Translations under genes and position numbers: made by a program
In this document: positions 27,765 to 36,613 of the stretch, piece by piece
Position numbering within the stretch: the first letter of the stretch is position 1
Layout of the letters: every line of letters starts with the position of its first letter
The notes under the pieces: generated by a model
Database searches by the model: none
Told to the model about the DNA's origin: nothing
What the model saw: only the letters and a program-made list of their open reading frames with translations
DNA from: JADLGH01 sp964586675
GTDB taxonomy: Bacteria; Desulfobacterota_D; UBA1144; Nemesobacterales; UBA2774
DNA: 64,000 nt
NCBI GenBank assembly: GCA_964586675.1
Contig: CAZPHQ010000006.1
Coordinates: 45,026 to 109,025, forward strand
Direction: 5' to 3'

Positions 27765-28310
27765 ATGACTACGAAAAACAGGGAAAGACTAAAAGAAATA
27801 CTGATCCGGAACTCGATACTCAGGGGAAAGTTCACACTCGCATCGGGCAAGGAAAGCGGCTACTACATTGACGCGCGGCTTACGACGCTCGACCCCGAAG
27901 GGGTCGGACCCGTCGCCGGAATATTCCTCGAAGAGATACTGAAAGCCCCGGGCATAAACGCCGTCGGCGGTCCGACGATGGGGGCCGACCCGATAGTGGG
28001 CGCTCTCATCGCCGAAAGCAACAGGACGGGGCGGCCGCTAAGGGGATTCCTGGTGAGGAAAAAGGAGAAGGACCACGGCACGGGGAAGCTGATCGAGGGC
28101 AGGCTCAAGCCCGGGGACGTTACGGCTGTCGTCGAGAATGTAGTTACGACCGGGGGGAGCGTCGTCACCGCCATAGAGGCTGTTAAATCCATCGGCGCCG
28201 AGGTGAGAAAGGCCCTCGTCATAGTGGACCGCGAAGAGGGCGGCGACGAGGCGTTCCGGAAAATGGCAATGGAGCTTTACTCGATTTTCAAAATATCCGA
28301 GCTGTTGTAA
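27765..28310 (+). CDS. pyrE: Orotate phosphoribosyltransferase
   Basis: 181 residues. It joins orotate to PRPP in UMP synthesis. The ends show the usual motifs: KFTLASGKESGYYIDARL at the N-terminus, and the PRPP loop in VTAVVENVVTTGGSVVTAIEAV, where the acidic pair common in this loop is Glu-Asn. KKEKDHGTG is the mobile catalytic loop. It follows glgP by 57 bases on the same strand and converges with the regulator at 28326. Confidence 0.92.
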   Translation: MTTKNRERLKEILIRNSILRGKFTLASGKESGYYIDARLTTLDPEGVGPVAGIFLEEILKAPGINAVGGPTMGADPIVGALIAESNRTGRPLRGFLVRKKEKDHGTGKLIEGRLKPGDVTAVVENVVTTGGSVVTAIEAVKSIGAEVRKALVIVDREEGGDEAFRKMAMELYSIFKISELL

Positions 28311-28325
28311 ACGAAGCGGGGATGG

Positions 28326-29735
28326 CTAGTCGCCTTCCACTATCTGCTCGTTTCCGCCTATGCCGTACTCTTCGAGCTTTCTTCTGAGCGTGAGCCTGTT
28401 GATGCCGAGCACTCGCGCCGCTTTCGAGCGGTTCCATCCGCTTGCCTGAAGGGCTTCTTCGAGAAGGATTATTTCTGCTTCCCTGACTATCGTTCCGTAA
28501 ACGTCCTCGCTGTCGTTAGAGACGAGGAGACTCTTTACCGAGCTTCGAAGCGCGTCCTGATATGAGACCCCTCCGGAGACGGCTTCGAGGGACGGGGCGC
28601 GCGAGCCGAGGTCGAGGTCGTAAGATGTGAGATAAAGCGTCTTCGTGAACGCGATCGCTTTTCGGATCACGTTTTCCAGCTCCCTCACGTTGCCCGGCCA
28701 GTCGTAATCGACGAGGGTCTTCCGGAACCTGGAGCTCGCTCCCTTTATCTCCTTTCCTATCTGATTGCTGTGACGCCTCGTGAAGCATTCGAAAAGCAGC
28801 GGGATGTCCTGCCTTCTTTCCCTTAGCGCGGGGAGATGTATGCGGACGACGTTGATGCGGAAATAGAGGTCTTCCCTGAACTTCCCTTCCTTGACCATCT
28901 TGTCGAGGTTCTTGTTCGTCGCCGAGATTATCCTCACGTCAACCGATATTTCCCTGTTGGAGCCGAGCCTGTGAAACGTCCCGCTCTGAAGGACGCGGAG
29001 GACCTTCGCCTGGAGGGCGAGCGGCATGTCGCCTAGCTCGTCGAGGAAGATAGTCCCGCCGTCGGCCTCCTCGAACTTCCCGATGCGCGCCGAGCTGGCG
29101 CCTGTGAACGCGCCCTTTTCATATCCGAAGAGCTCGGCTTCGAGGAGCGTCTCGGGTATGGCCGCGCAGTTGAGTATGACGAACGGCTTTTCCCACCTGG
29201 TGCTGACCTTCCACACGGATTCGGCGACGAGCTCCTTGCCCGTTCCGCTCTCGCCTGTGATGAGCACGGGGACGTCGACCCTTCCGACCTGGCCTATGAG
29301 CTTGCACACTTCCTGGAGCATGGGGGAGTCGCCCACTATCGCGCAGGTTACGCTCGTCGACCCCTCGACGTGCCCGTGAAAATTCATGAGGTTCTCTTCG
29401 AGCTCCGTACGTATGCCGAGGGCGCGTTTTATCGATTCCTCTAGGCCGGAATTCGCGAACGGCCTGAATATGCAGTCGAACGCGCCGAACGTCATGGACT
29501 CGATGAGGTATCTCGTTCCGCGCTGCCGCGTGACGACGATGACGAAATGCTTGTCCTTGAGCGGCGAGAGGTTGCCTATGCCCGAGGTGTCGGCGTCGAG
29601 AATTACGACTTCCGCGTCTTTGTCCGCGATGTCTTCGGCTTTGGAATAAATCTTGAGCTCGGAGAAATCGATTATTTCCCTGATTTCTTCCGGCAGGGTC
29701 TGGTCTTCTGTGAGGATTCCTATTCTTCCTGTCAT
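28326..29735 (-). CDS. Sigma-54 activator with an altered receiver domain
   Basis: 469 residues. The N-terminal ~115 residues fold like a receiver, but key positions differ: the acidic pair is E10/D11, the acceptor region is VVILDAD (D47) and the conserved lysine is Arg91 (FRPF). It may be phosphorylated poorly or not at all. The AAA+ core is intact (Walker A GESGTGKE 161-168, GAFTGA 208-213), with a Fis-type helix-turn-helix at the end (NRSKAARVLGINRLTLRRKL). No partner kinase lies nearby. A perfect palindrome upstream (29910-29925) could be its own binding site. Confidence 0.88.
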   Translation of the reverse strand: MTGRIGILTEDQTLPEEIREIIDFSELKIYSKAEDIADKDAEVVILDADTSGIGNLSPLKDKHFVIVVTRQRGTRYLIESMTFGAFDCIFRPFANSGLEESIKRALGIRTELEENLMNFHGHVEGSTSVTCAIVGDSPMLQEVCKLIGQVGRVDVPVLITGESGTGKELVAESVWKVSTRWEKPFVILNCAAIPETLLEAELFGYEKGAFTGASSARIGKFEEADGGTIFLDELGDMPLALQAKVLRVLQSGTFHRLGSNREISVDVRIISATNKNLDKMVKEGKFREDLYFRINVVRIHLPALRERRQDIPLLFECFTRRHSNQIGKEIKGASSRFRKTLVDYDWPGNVRELENVIRKAIAFTKTLYLTSYDLDLGSRAPSLEAVSGGVSYQDALRSSVKSLLVSNDSEDVYGTIVREAEIILLEEALQASGWNRSKAARVLGINRLTLRRKLEEYGIGGNEQIVEGD

Positions 29736-29849
29736 GTCCTGGCGCTGTTCCTGGAGTTTGAATTAATTGTAGCAAAAATATACAGGCTGATTATGTTGTA
29801 AACAAGGCGCCGAGGCGCGATTCTTTGTATTCTCTTGTAATTAATCAAT

Positions 29850-29855
29850 ATTATA
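29850..29855 (-). promoter_or_regulatory. -10 element upstream of the sigma-54 activator
   Basis: The minus strand reads TATAAT here, 115 bases before the start codon of the regulator at 29735. No good -35 box is seen at the right distance, so it would need an activator or is spurious. The palindrome at 29910 lies 55-75 bases upstream. Confidence 0.35.
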
Positions 29856-29909
29856 TTGGCATCTAAATTGCGAAAACTACTCTGTAACCACTCTGTGCAG
29901 CGAGTGACA

Positions 29910-29925
29910 TGCACAAATTTGTGCA
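29910..29925. promoter_or_regulatory. Perfect 16-bp palindrome TGCACAAATTTGTGCA
   Basis: Fully symmetric and resembles NtrC-type enhancer sites (TGCAC...GTGCA). A further half, CTGTGCAG, lies at 29893-29900. It sits between the divergent activator gene and the APS reductase gene. The region 29736-30211 otherwise holds only possible promoter elements, including TATAAT preceded by TGG near 30029 in the plus direction. Confidence 0.65.
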
Positions 29926-30211
29926 GGATTATTTTCAATATCGTGTATCTTGGCAAGCTCGGCACGGCTCCATTCGCAGCGCCGAATCGTCCGGCGGCGT
30001 ATGAAAAATACCCGGGCCTGTTTCTGGTATAATACGGTTTACAGGCTAAGGGAAATTCGGGAATAGTCACAGGCGAATATGGAAGCGGTTCGGGGATGTT
30101 GCCGCGGGAGCGGTAACGATGGCGCCGACTCGCGCGGGTAATGAATCGGGTAACTCCGATTTTTGATATATAATAAGATTGTCGACTGTATTTTCAGGGA
30201 GGTAGACGGCA

Positions 30212-30994
30212 ATGGGCGTTTCGGCCACTGCCAGTAAAAACCAGCGGATAGACGCCAGCCCTAAAAGGGATTTCGGCCCGGAAGAAGTAGCGGCTCTCAA
30301 TCAGGAGTTCGAAGGCAGGGACGCGAGAGAGGTGCTCAAGTGGGCCGTGGACAACCTCCATTCGCGGGTCGCCCTGGCGACGAGCTTTCAGGCGCAGGGC
30401 ATGGTGCTTATAGACATGATCATGGATATAAGCCGGGACGCGCGGATATTCACTCTCGACACCGGACGCCTTAACCAGGAAACCTACGACGTGATGGACG
30501 AGGTAAGGAAGAGGTACGGCGTTAACGTGGAAATCCTCTTCCCCGACGCGCACGATGTCGAAGAGATGGTGAGAGAAAAGGGCGCCAACTTATTTTACTA
30601 CGGTAAGGCCAACAGGATACACTGCTGCGACATAAGGAAGGTTCGGCCGCTGAAGAAATATCTCCTCGGGCTCGACGGCTGGATAACCTCGATAAGGCGA
30701 GACCAGACGGAGAGCAGGGCGCAGGCGGAGAGGTTCGAAATCGACGCCCAGCACGGCGGAATACTCAAGATCAATCCGCTCGTCGACTGGACCAACGACG
30801 AGGTCTGGGATTACATTCGCAAGAACAGGGTTCCATACAACAAGCTTCACGACATGGGATATCCCAGCATAGGGTGCGCCCCGTGCACGCGCGCCATAAA
30901 GCCCGGCGAGGACGAAAGGGCCGGCAGGTGGTGGTGGGAGAGCGGCACCGATAAGGAATGCGGCCTTCACTTCACCCACGAAAAGAATTCCTGA
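30212..30994 (+). CDS. cysH: Adenylylsulfate (APS) reductase, assimilatory
   Basis: 260 residues. It reduces APS (or PAPS) to sulfite with thioredoxin. The N-terminal PP-loop part has LATSFQAQGMVLIDMI and FTLDTGRLNQETYDVMDEV. Two cysteine pairs, CC at 138-139 and CxxC at 222-225 (GCAPCTR), are the [4Fe-4S] ligands found in APS reductases and missing from PAPS-only enzymes. The catalytic Cys250 lies in KECGLHFTHE. This fits sulfate assimilation with the sulfate transporter at 51049-55178. Confidence 0.93.
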   Translation: MGVSATASKNQRIDASPKRDFGPEEVAALNQEFEGRDAREVLKWAVDNLHSRVALATSFQAQGMVLIDMIMDISRDARIFTLDTGRLNQETYDVMDEVRKRYGVNVEILFPDAHDVEEMVREKGANLFYYGKANRIHCCDIRKVRPLKKYLLGLDGWITSIRRDQTESRAQAERFEIDAQHGGILKINPLVDWTNDEVWDYIRKNRVPYNKLHDMGYPSIGCAPCTRAIKPGEDERAGRWWWESGTDKECGLHFTHEKNS

Positions 30995-31090
30995 ATCATC
31001 TCCGAATCCGGTGCGGGCAGGAATTCTCCCGGCCGGAAATCCAGTTTAATCATCGAATATAAATTCCGGGGTTTCGGCGGGGGTCTAAAG

Positions 31091-31522
31091 CTACTGGATT
31101 TTTCTCTCCGCGGGTTCCTTCTCGTTTACGAAAGGGACGGGCGAGGCGTGGTGGATAACAATGAGCCAGCCGGAATCCGTTTTCTCGAAGATGTTGGTCG
31201 AGACGGAGACGTTCATCGTGACGGGGTCGCGCCTGGCATAGGTCAGCTCCTGTATGCATGTGACGGAGGCTGCGTCGCCCACGATGTCGACAGTGATATT
31301 ATGAAGCCTGATGCGGAGCCTGTCGTCGGGGTCGAAAATATTCTCCCAGCTCTGCATTATAGCTTCCCAGCCGCGTAGCATCATCCACCCGGGGTGCATG
31401 CAGCCGGCTCTCCCGTCCCTGACGAAGACCGTCTTCATCAGATCGAGGTCCCTTTTGCCGAGGGCTTCGTAGAACCTCTTGTTGGTCTCGAGTATTTTGT
31501 CTTTTTCAGAAGTTTCAGCCAT
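31091..31522 (-). CDS. SnoaL/NTF2-like protein
   Basis: 143 residues from Met 31522 (MAETSEKDKILETNKRFYEAL). The frame continues upstream for 29 more codons that look like non-coding sequence. The fold is the cone-shaped NTF2-like barrel of ketosteroid-isomerase relatives. The pattern is an opening helix, RDGRAGCMHPGWMMLRGWEAIMQSWENIF, then strands ending in SGWLIVIHHASPVP. Many such proteins have no known substrate, and no catalytic pair can be named here. It stands alone between cysH and the DUF58 gene. Confidence 0.75.
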   Translation of the reverse strand: MAETSEKDKILETNKRFYEALGKRDLDLMKTVFVRDGRAGCMHPGWMMLRGWEAIMQSWENIFDPDDRLRIRLHNITVDIVGDAASVTCIQELTYARRDPVTMNVSVSTNIFEKTDSGWLIVIHHASPVPFVNEKEPAERKIQ

Positions 31523-31589
31523 TGGAGTAAACCTATATATACCTGAATTCAGCCGGGATTTCCTATGCTGAAACCTGGTGCGGTGCGCG

Positions 31590-32495
31590 CTATTTCCTGA
31601 AGAGGGCAAGGTATGCGAGAACGGGCCGGGGCGACCTGCCTATCTGCGCCTGGGAGAACTTCCTGTCGGGAGCGACGAACTCCACCTCGAATCCCCTTTT
31701 CAGGAGCTCGACGACGAGCGAGGCGAGGCGGCTTATCTGGTGCTCGAGCCTTCTTTCGTCAGTCTCCGGATTGAACTCGATCACGGCGCCGGGGGATTCG
31801 CTCTGCTCCATTTCCTTCACCATGAGCCTTCCCCTCCTGGCGCTCGTCTTCCAGTGAATGAGCCTCGGGTTGTCTCCCTCGCTGAATTCCTTGATCGATC
31901 TGAGGTCGTCGCCGAAGCCTGATTTCCCGACCTCTCTCTCGCCGTATTGCTCCCTGTAGCCTTCCGTGCCGGGGTCTACATCCTGTATCCTCGGGTAAAC
32001 GAGTATCTTCTCGTCGCCGAGGTCGGCGTTGATCCATTTTTTAAAGAAGCCGAAGGGGAATCGCGTAGAAACCCTGGCCGGGGGAGGAGGATTATATCCC
32101 CTGGCCGAGAACAGGTGGTTTATCGTGACAGTGTGCGCGCCGCCCTGCGGGAGGTGCGGAATATAAGCGCTCTTGTCGTCTATCTCGACCGTGAGCGAGT
32201 AAGACGGGAAGAGCCTCTTCTTATTTGTCAGCGTTATCCTGAGGGGGGCCGGGGTCATGGCGAAGACGTCGCCCGTGTGCTTGAGCGAGACCTCTATCCG
32301 CGAGAGGTTAATCATGGACAGGATTCCCGACGCTACGACGAAGCTCATCATTATTCCGAATGTGAGATAGAGGAGGTTGTTGCCTGTGTTGATCGCTGCA
32401 AAGCCGACGAAGAGACTTATGGCGAGAAACGCCGCTCCTTCCTTGGTCGGGCTCGTGCGGGCCCAGTTGTCCTTACCGAGGCTGAATATCTTCAT
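31590..32495 (-). CDS. DUF58 domain membrane protein
   Basis: 301 residues. Two N-terminal membrane helices (about 22-65) are followed by a beta-rich domain and the conserved DUF58 segment IKEFSEGDNPRLIHWKTSARRGRLMVKEMEQSE (about 205-240), related to von Willebrand A domains. DUF58 genes usually sit beside a MoxR ATPase and a transglutaminase-like gene. Neither partner is present here, which is unusual. The product is likely part of a membrane complex. Function unknown. Confidence 0.85.
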   Translation of the reverse strand: MKIFSLGKDNWARTSPTKEGAAFLAISLFVGFAAINTGNNLLYLTFGIMMSFVVASGILSMINLSRIEVSLKHTGDVFAMTPAPLRITLTNKKRLFPSYSLTVEIDDKSAYIPHLPQGGAHTVTINHLFSARGYNPPPPARVSTRFPFGFFKKWINADLGDEKILVYPRIQDVDPGTEGYREQYGEREVGKSGFGDDLRSIKEFSEGDNPRLIHWKTSARRGRLMVKEMEQSESPGAVIEFNPETDERRLEHQISRLASLVVELLKRGFEVEFVAPDRKFSQAQIGRSPRPVLAYLALFRK

Positions 32496-32576
32496 GCGAA
32501 CTTAGGGCGGGTAAGTCTCCGACTGCCGGACCCGCCGGGAATAAGTATATATCCCCGGCGGGCGGCGGGAGCTTTT

Positions 32577-34172
32577 CTATTCGGTCTGGAATATCTTGTT
32601 GACGGAGTTCATGATGTCGCCCTTCACCCTCGATATGTCGTTGTAAATGGCGAGGAACATGATGAAGATGAGGAGCGTGAGTCCTATCCTCTGGCTGATC
32701 TCGAGCGACCTCTGGCTGAGGGGCTTTCTCTTTATTGCCTCGATGCCGAGGTAAAGAACATGACCGCCGTCGAGCATAGGTATGGGAAAGAGGTTTATCA
32801 CCGCGAGGTTGATGCTGATGAAGCAGGTGAACTGAAGGAGCTGCGCGATGCCTGTCTCGGCTGCGGCGCCGGAGACCTTGGCGATGAGTATCGGCCCCGC
32901 GAGGCTCTTGCCCGCCGTGCCGAGCGCTATCTTGCCTGTTACGAGCTTGTAGAGAAAGCCGAAGAGGAGAGTTACGACTTCGATTATCATGTTGTAGGCT
33001 TCCTTGAAGCCGTTCACTATGGCTTCGAAGAACCCGTATTTTTTTACTATCTCTTCCTGATAGGGCGAAATGCCTATAGCTCCCTTACCCGTTTCGGGCG
33101 AGGTTTCAGGGATAATGTTCGTCGTTATCTCGTTTCCGTTCCTGTCTATGAGGAGGGAGACTTCCTTGCCCGCGCTCTCCTTGATTATGCCGGACATCTG
33201 CTCCCAGTCGGCTACCTGAGTCCCGTTGACGGCGAGAATTTTATCCCCTCTTTCGAGCTTGGCCTGATCTGCGGGGGTGCCGGGCACCACGCCTCCTACC
33301 TGCGCCTTTATAGGCTCGCCGAAGCCTATCGCAACGATTCCCTCGGGCGATGCGACAGCCTTTACCGGGATCGTTTCGAGGGCGCCGTTCCTGTCTACCG
33401 TGATATTCAGCATCGCGTCCGGGTTGGTCTGGAGCTGGATGTTGACGTCCTTCCAGTTGGAAACCTCGCTGCCCTCTATATCGACTATCTTGTCGCCCTT
33501 CTGAAAGCCCGCCTCGGACGCCGGCGAGTCAGGCGCTACGAAGCCGATGACGGGGGTCTGCTCCAGATACGCCGGGACGGTTATTCCTATCATGAAGACT
33601 ATGGGCAGGAATATGAACGGGAGAAGGAAGTTCATGAAGGGGCCCGCGATGACGATGAGAAGCCTGTTGAGAATAGGCTGGTTCGAAAACCCTCTTGGAT
33701 ATTCCTTTTCGGAGTAGGTGTACGGCCCGGGGACGCTTTGCGGCTTCGCTTTTATCTCGACTTTCTTGTCGTCCCTTTCGATCGTGAAGAGGAATTCCCT
33801 TTCGGGCTCCTTATCGAGCGTGGCTTCGAGCGACTTCCACCTCTCGAAAGATTTGAGGTCTAACCCGTCGATTGCCACTATCCTGTCGCCGGACTGAAAC
33901 CCGGCCCTCTCGGCGTCTGAGCCAAGGTCGACCTTATCCACTATAAAGTTGCCCTCGGAGCCCTCGCCGTACATCTTGACGTAGCCGCCCAGGGGAAGCA
34001 TGCAGACGAGGTATTCCGTTTCACCCCGCCTGAAACCCAAGAGCCTTTTGCCGAAGCCGAGCGAGAACTTTTCGACCCTGACGCCGCTCCACTTGGCGAC
34101 GAGGAAGTGCCCGAGCTCGTGTATGAATACCAGTATTCCAATCACGAATATAAATGCTATAATCGCGGTCAT
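32577..34172 (-). CDS. rseP: RseP-type site-2 protease with three PDZ domains
   Basis: 531 residues, about 80 longer than the E. coli enzyme. HELGH (18-22) in the first helix and the NLFPIPMLDGGH metal motif near 460-471 form the zinc site. Two periplasmic PDZ domains lie between membrane helices at about 205-270 and 290-350. A third PDZ-like unit (about 72-145, VDKVDLGSDAERAGFQSGDRIVAIDG) is inserted between GGYVKM and the second helix (LLIVIAGPFMNFLLP), on the cytoplasmic side if the topology is normal. It cleaves anti-sigma factors and signal-peptide remnants. It follows dxr by 13 bases. Confidence 0.92.
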   Translation of the reverse strand: MTAIIAFIFVIGILVFIHELGHFLVAKWSGVRVEKFSLGFGKRLLGFRRGETEYLVCMLPLGGYVKMYGEGSEGNFIVDKVDLGSDAERAGFQSGDRIVAIDGLDLKSFERWKSLEATLDKEPEREFLFTIERDDKKVEIKAKPQSVPGPYTYSEKEYPRGFSNQPILNRLLIVIAGPFMNFLLPFIFLPIVFMIGITVPAYLEQTPVIGFVAPDSPASEAGFQKGDKIVDIEGSEVSNWKDVNIQLQTNPDAMLNITVDRNGALETIPVKAVASPEGIVAIGFGEPIKAQVGGVVPGTPADQAKLERGDKILAVNGTQVADWEQMSGIIKESAGKEVSLLIDRNGNEITTNIIPETSPETGKGAIGISPYQEEIVKKYGFFEAIVNGFKEAYNMIIEVVTLLFGFLYKLVTGKIALGTAGKSLAGPILIAKVSGAAAETGIAQLLQFTCFISINLAVINLFPIPMLDGGHVLYLGIEAIKRKPLSQRSLEISQRIGLTLLIFIMFLAIYNDISRVKGDIMNSVNKIFQTE

Positions 34173-34185
34173 TTGTTCTATTCTC

Positions 34186-35337
34186 CTAGTTTCCGATTAT
34201 GGCGAGCGCGGTCTCTCTCGCCCAGGCGTCGCTTTCGAGGACAGCTTCGAACGAATCCGCCGGTTGTGTTTTGTGCAGCTCCATAACTTTTTCGACGGTA
34301 TTAACTATACCTGTAAAGCCGAGCCTTCCCGAAAGGAACTCGTGAACGGCGACCTCGTTGGCCCCGTTCATAACGGCGGGCATGGTTCCCCCCTCTTCGA
34401 GCGCGCTGAAGGCGAGCGGTATCGAGGGGAATTTTTCCCTGTCCACCTCGGCGAACGTGAGCTCGCCGAAGCTCCCGGGCGTGGCCGTGTGGCCGTTAAG
34501 CTCTATACGCCCGGGGTAGGTGAGCGCGTAGGCTATCGGTATTCTCATGTCGGGTTTACTCATCTGCGATATCAGTGAGCCGTCTATATATTCTACCATA
34601 GAGTGAACGATGCTCTGGGGATGAATCCAGACGGATATCCTGCCCGCGGGAAAGCCGAAGAGCCAGCGGGCCTCTATAACCTCGAACCCCTTGTTCATGA
34701 GGGTGGCGGAGTCTATGGTGATCTTGCTGCCCATTTTCCACGTCGGATGCTTGAGCGCCACTTCGACGGGGACGTTTTCCATCTCCTGCCGTGAAGCATT
34801 GAGAAATGGGCCGCCCGAGGCCGTCAAAATTATGCGCTTTACCTCTTCCCGCCTCCCGCATTCGAGGGCCTGGAATATGGCGCTGTGCTCGCTGTCGACG
34901 GGGATTATCACGGAGCCGCTCTTTTCGGCCTCTCGCGTTATTATCTCTCCGGCAACGACGAGGGATTCCTTGTTGGCAAGAGCAACGTTCTTCCCGGCCT
35001 TGACCGCCGTTAGCGTCGGAAGGAGCCCAGACGCCCCGACTATCGACGAGACGACGTGCCCGCATTCTTCCATGCCGGCTACCTCGCAGGCCCCGGTCTC
35101 GCCGTGAAATATCTCCGTCTTCTCGCCGGGTATCAGCGTGCGAAGCGAGTCGGCCAGGGCTTTATCACGGACTGAAACCGCTACAGGCTTGAACGTGCGA
35201 ACCTGCTCCGCCAGGAGCTGTATATTTTCGCCGCCGGTCAGACCGACGACGCGGAATTTGTCCGGGTGCTGTGAAACGACGTCGAGGGTTTGTTGTCCGA
35301 TGGAGCCTGTCGAGCCGAGTATGGAGATATTCTTCAA
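34186..35337 (-). CDS. dxr: 1-deoxy-D-xylulose 5-phosphate reductoisomerase
   Basis: 383 residues from TTG 35337 (LKNISILGSTGSIGQQTLDVV). The open frame reaches further upstream, but that part lies inside uppS. The TTG overlaps the uppS stop as TTGA, which suggests coupled translation. It has NADPH motif GSTGSIG, ANKESLVVAG, the substrate and metal site PVDSEHSAIFQAL, and GNK-like and EVIEARWLF segments. It makes MEP in the non-mevalonate isoprenoid pathway, upstream of the undecaprenyl lipids made by the neighbouring gene. Confidence 0.95.
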   Translation of the reverse strand: MKNISILGSTGSIGQQTLDVVSQHPDKFRVVGLTGGENIQLLAEQVRTFKPVAVSVRDKALADSLRTLIPGEKTEIFHGETGACEVAGMEECGHVVSSIVGASGLLPTLTAVKAGKNVALANKESLVVAGEIITREAEKSGSVIIPVDSEHSAIFQALECGRREEVKRIILTASGGPFLNASRQEMENVPVEVALKHPTWKMGSKITIDSATLMNKGFEVIEARWLFGFPAGRISVWIHPQSIVHSMVEYIDGSLISQMSKPDMRIPIAYALTYPGRIELNGHTATPGSFGELTFAEVDREKFPSIPLAFSALEEGGTMPAVMNGANEVAVHEFLSGRLGFTGIVNTVEKVMELHKTQPADSFEAVLESDAWARETALAIIGN

Positions 35338-36092
35338 ATGACTTCCCTTATCTTCACCTGCTCGCCGGTCAGCCCGAATCTCCTCTCTCGCTTCTGGTAG
35401 TTGAGTATCGCTTTTACGAGGTGACCCTTCCGGAAGTCGGGCCAAAGGGTTTTCGTTACGTAGATTTCCGTGTACGCAAGCTGCCAGAGCATGAAGTTGG
35501 ATATCCGCATCTCACCGCTCGTGCGTATGAGGAGGTCGGGCTCGGGCAGGTTGGCCGTATATAAATAGGAAGAAAAATTGGCAGTGTTAAGGTTATCGGC
35601 CGCCGCCCCGCCTTCGGATGCCGCGCGCTTCACGGCGTCGATGATCTCCTCCCTCCCGCCGTAACTCAGGGCGAGCGTCAGCGTCATGTCGCGGCAGTGC
35701 CTCGTTTTGTCCATCGTGTCGTCAAGAGCGGCGAGAACGTCGTCCGGGAGCTCCCAGAGCCTCCCTATCGCGTTAAGCCGGATGCCGTTTTCGATGAGGG
35801 TGTCGATCTCTGTCGAGAGGTAGTGCTTCAGCAGACCCATGAGGGCGTCGACCTCGAGCTTCGGCCTCTGCCAGTTCTGGGCCGAAAAGGCGTAAAGTGT
35901 GACATACCGGACACCGATGCCGCGGGCCGCACGTACGACAGAGCGGACGGACTTCATGCCTTCCCTGTGCCCGCTGATGCGGTCGAGGTTCTTTATCTCC
36001 GCCCACCTGCCGTTCCCGTCCATTATTATCGCTATATGGGCGGGCAGCTTTTCCGGGAGTATCGACGATTCGAGCTTCCCTTTCACTGGCAT
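35334..36092 (-). CDS. uppS: Undecaprenyl diphosphate synthase
   Basis: 252 residues, cis-prenyltransferase that makes the C55 lipid carrier for cell wall and polysaccharide export. AHIAIIMDGNGRWA holds the catalytic Asp. GHREGMKSVR and YVTLYAFSAQNWQRP are the standard blocks, and LIRTSGEMRISNFMLWQLAYTEIYVT is the C-terminal signature. It overlaps dxr by four bases. The usual cdsA between uppS and dxr is missing, giving the order uppS-dxr-rseP. Confidence 0.95.
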   Translation of the reverse strand: MPVKGKLESSILPEKLPAHIAIIMDGNGRWAEIKNLDRISGHREGMKSVRSVVRAARGIGVRYVTLYAFSAQNWQRPKLEVDALMGLLKHYLSTEIDTLIENGIRLNAIGRLWELPDDVLAALDDTMDKTRHCRDMTLTLALSYGGREEIIDAVKRAASEGGAAADNLNTANFSSYLYTANLPEPDLLIRTSGEMRISNFMLWQLAYTEIYVTKTLWPDFRKGHLVKAILNYQKRERRFGLTGEQVKIREVI

Positions 36093-36166
36093 AAATTATA
36101 ACACCTCACGTTCATTAAAAAAGTGAAATCGGGCCTCCGGAAAGGACCGGCGAAACCGCCCGGGCG

Positions 36167-36391
36167 CTATTGATTAAACAGCGCCTTCGAGGCGTAGGAC
36201 AGCGGGCAGGCGATGAAAACGACGATAAGCATCACCGTGGACACGACGAGGAATGTAAGGCAGTAGAAGTAGAGCGAAAGCGGCACGAAGAGTATCCTGA
36301 GGGGCAGGGGCCAGTGTCTCACGAGCTGGAGCACGACGGAGGTGTAGCTCTTTATGAACCTGCCGAGGACTGTGTATATCATATCTATCAT
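36167..36391 (-). CDS. Small membrane protein, unknown
   Basis: 74 residues. One long hydrophobic stretch (about 28-66, LPLRILFVPLSLYFYCLTFLVVSTVMLIVVFIACPL) probably spans the membrane once or twice. No family is recognised. It lies 74 bases upstream of uppS on the same strand and may be the first gene of that operon. Confidence 0.55.
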   Translation of the reverse strand: MIDMIYTVLGRFIKSYTSVVLQLVRHWPLPLRILFVPLSLYFYCLTFLVVSTVMLIVVFIACPLSYASKALFNQ

Positions 36392-36613
36392 CTGCGTTTG
36401 TCCAAATTTAATTTAAACGATTCCCGGAATGCTTACAACCCGGAGCGCCGGTCGGCCGCCGGAAAAGGGCGTATGCAGGGGCTTTTCGGCCGTTCAGGGG
36501 ACGGCGTTAACCCGGGCCTCAGACGCAGGGAAACGGGCCTCTGCCTCACTCTTCAATACTATTTGCCTCGGGTTCCTTGTTTAGTTAATCTCTAATGCAG
36601 GGGTGAAACTCAG

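Noticed and set aside
30060..30211. A structured RNA before cysH
   Set aside because: The GC-rich bases can pair (for example around AATCGG/CCGATT), but no known motif class fits and the stem near 30150 is short.
31947..33863. A 638-codon open frame on the plus strand opposite the DUF58 and rseP genes
   Set aside because: It has no ribosome site and no family features, and it spans two well-supported genes on the other strand. High GC with biased third positions creates such long antisense frames here. Similar cases at 2724, 16736 and 23258 were rejected for the same reason.
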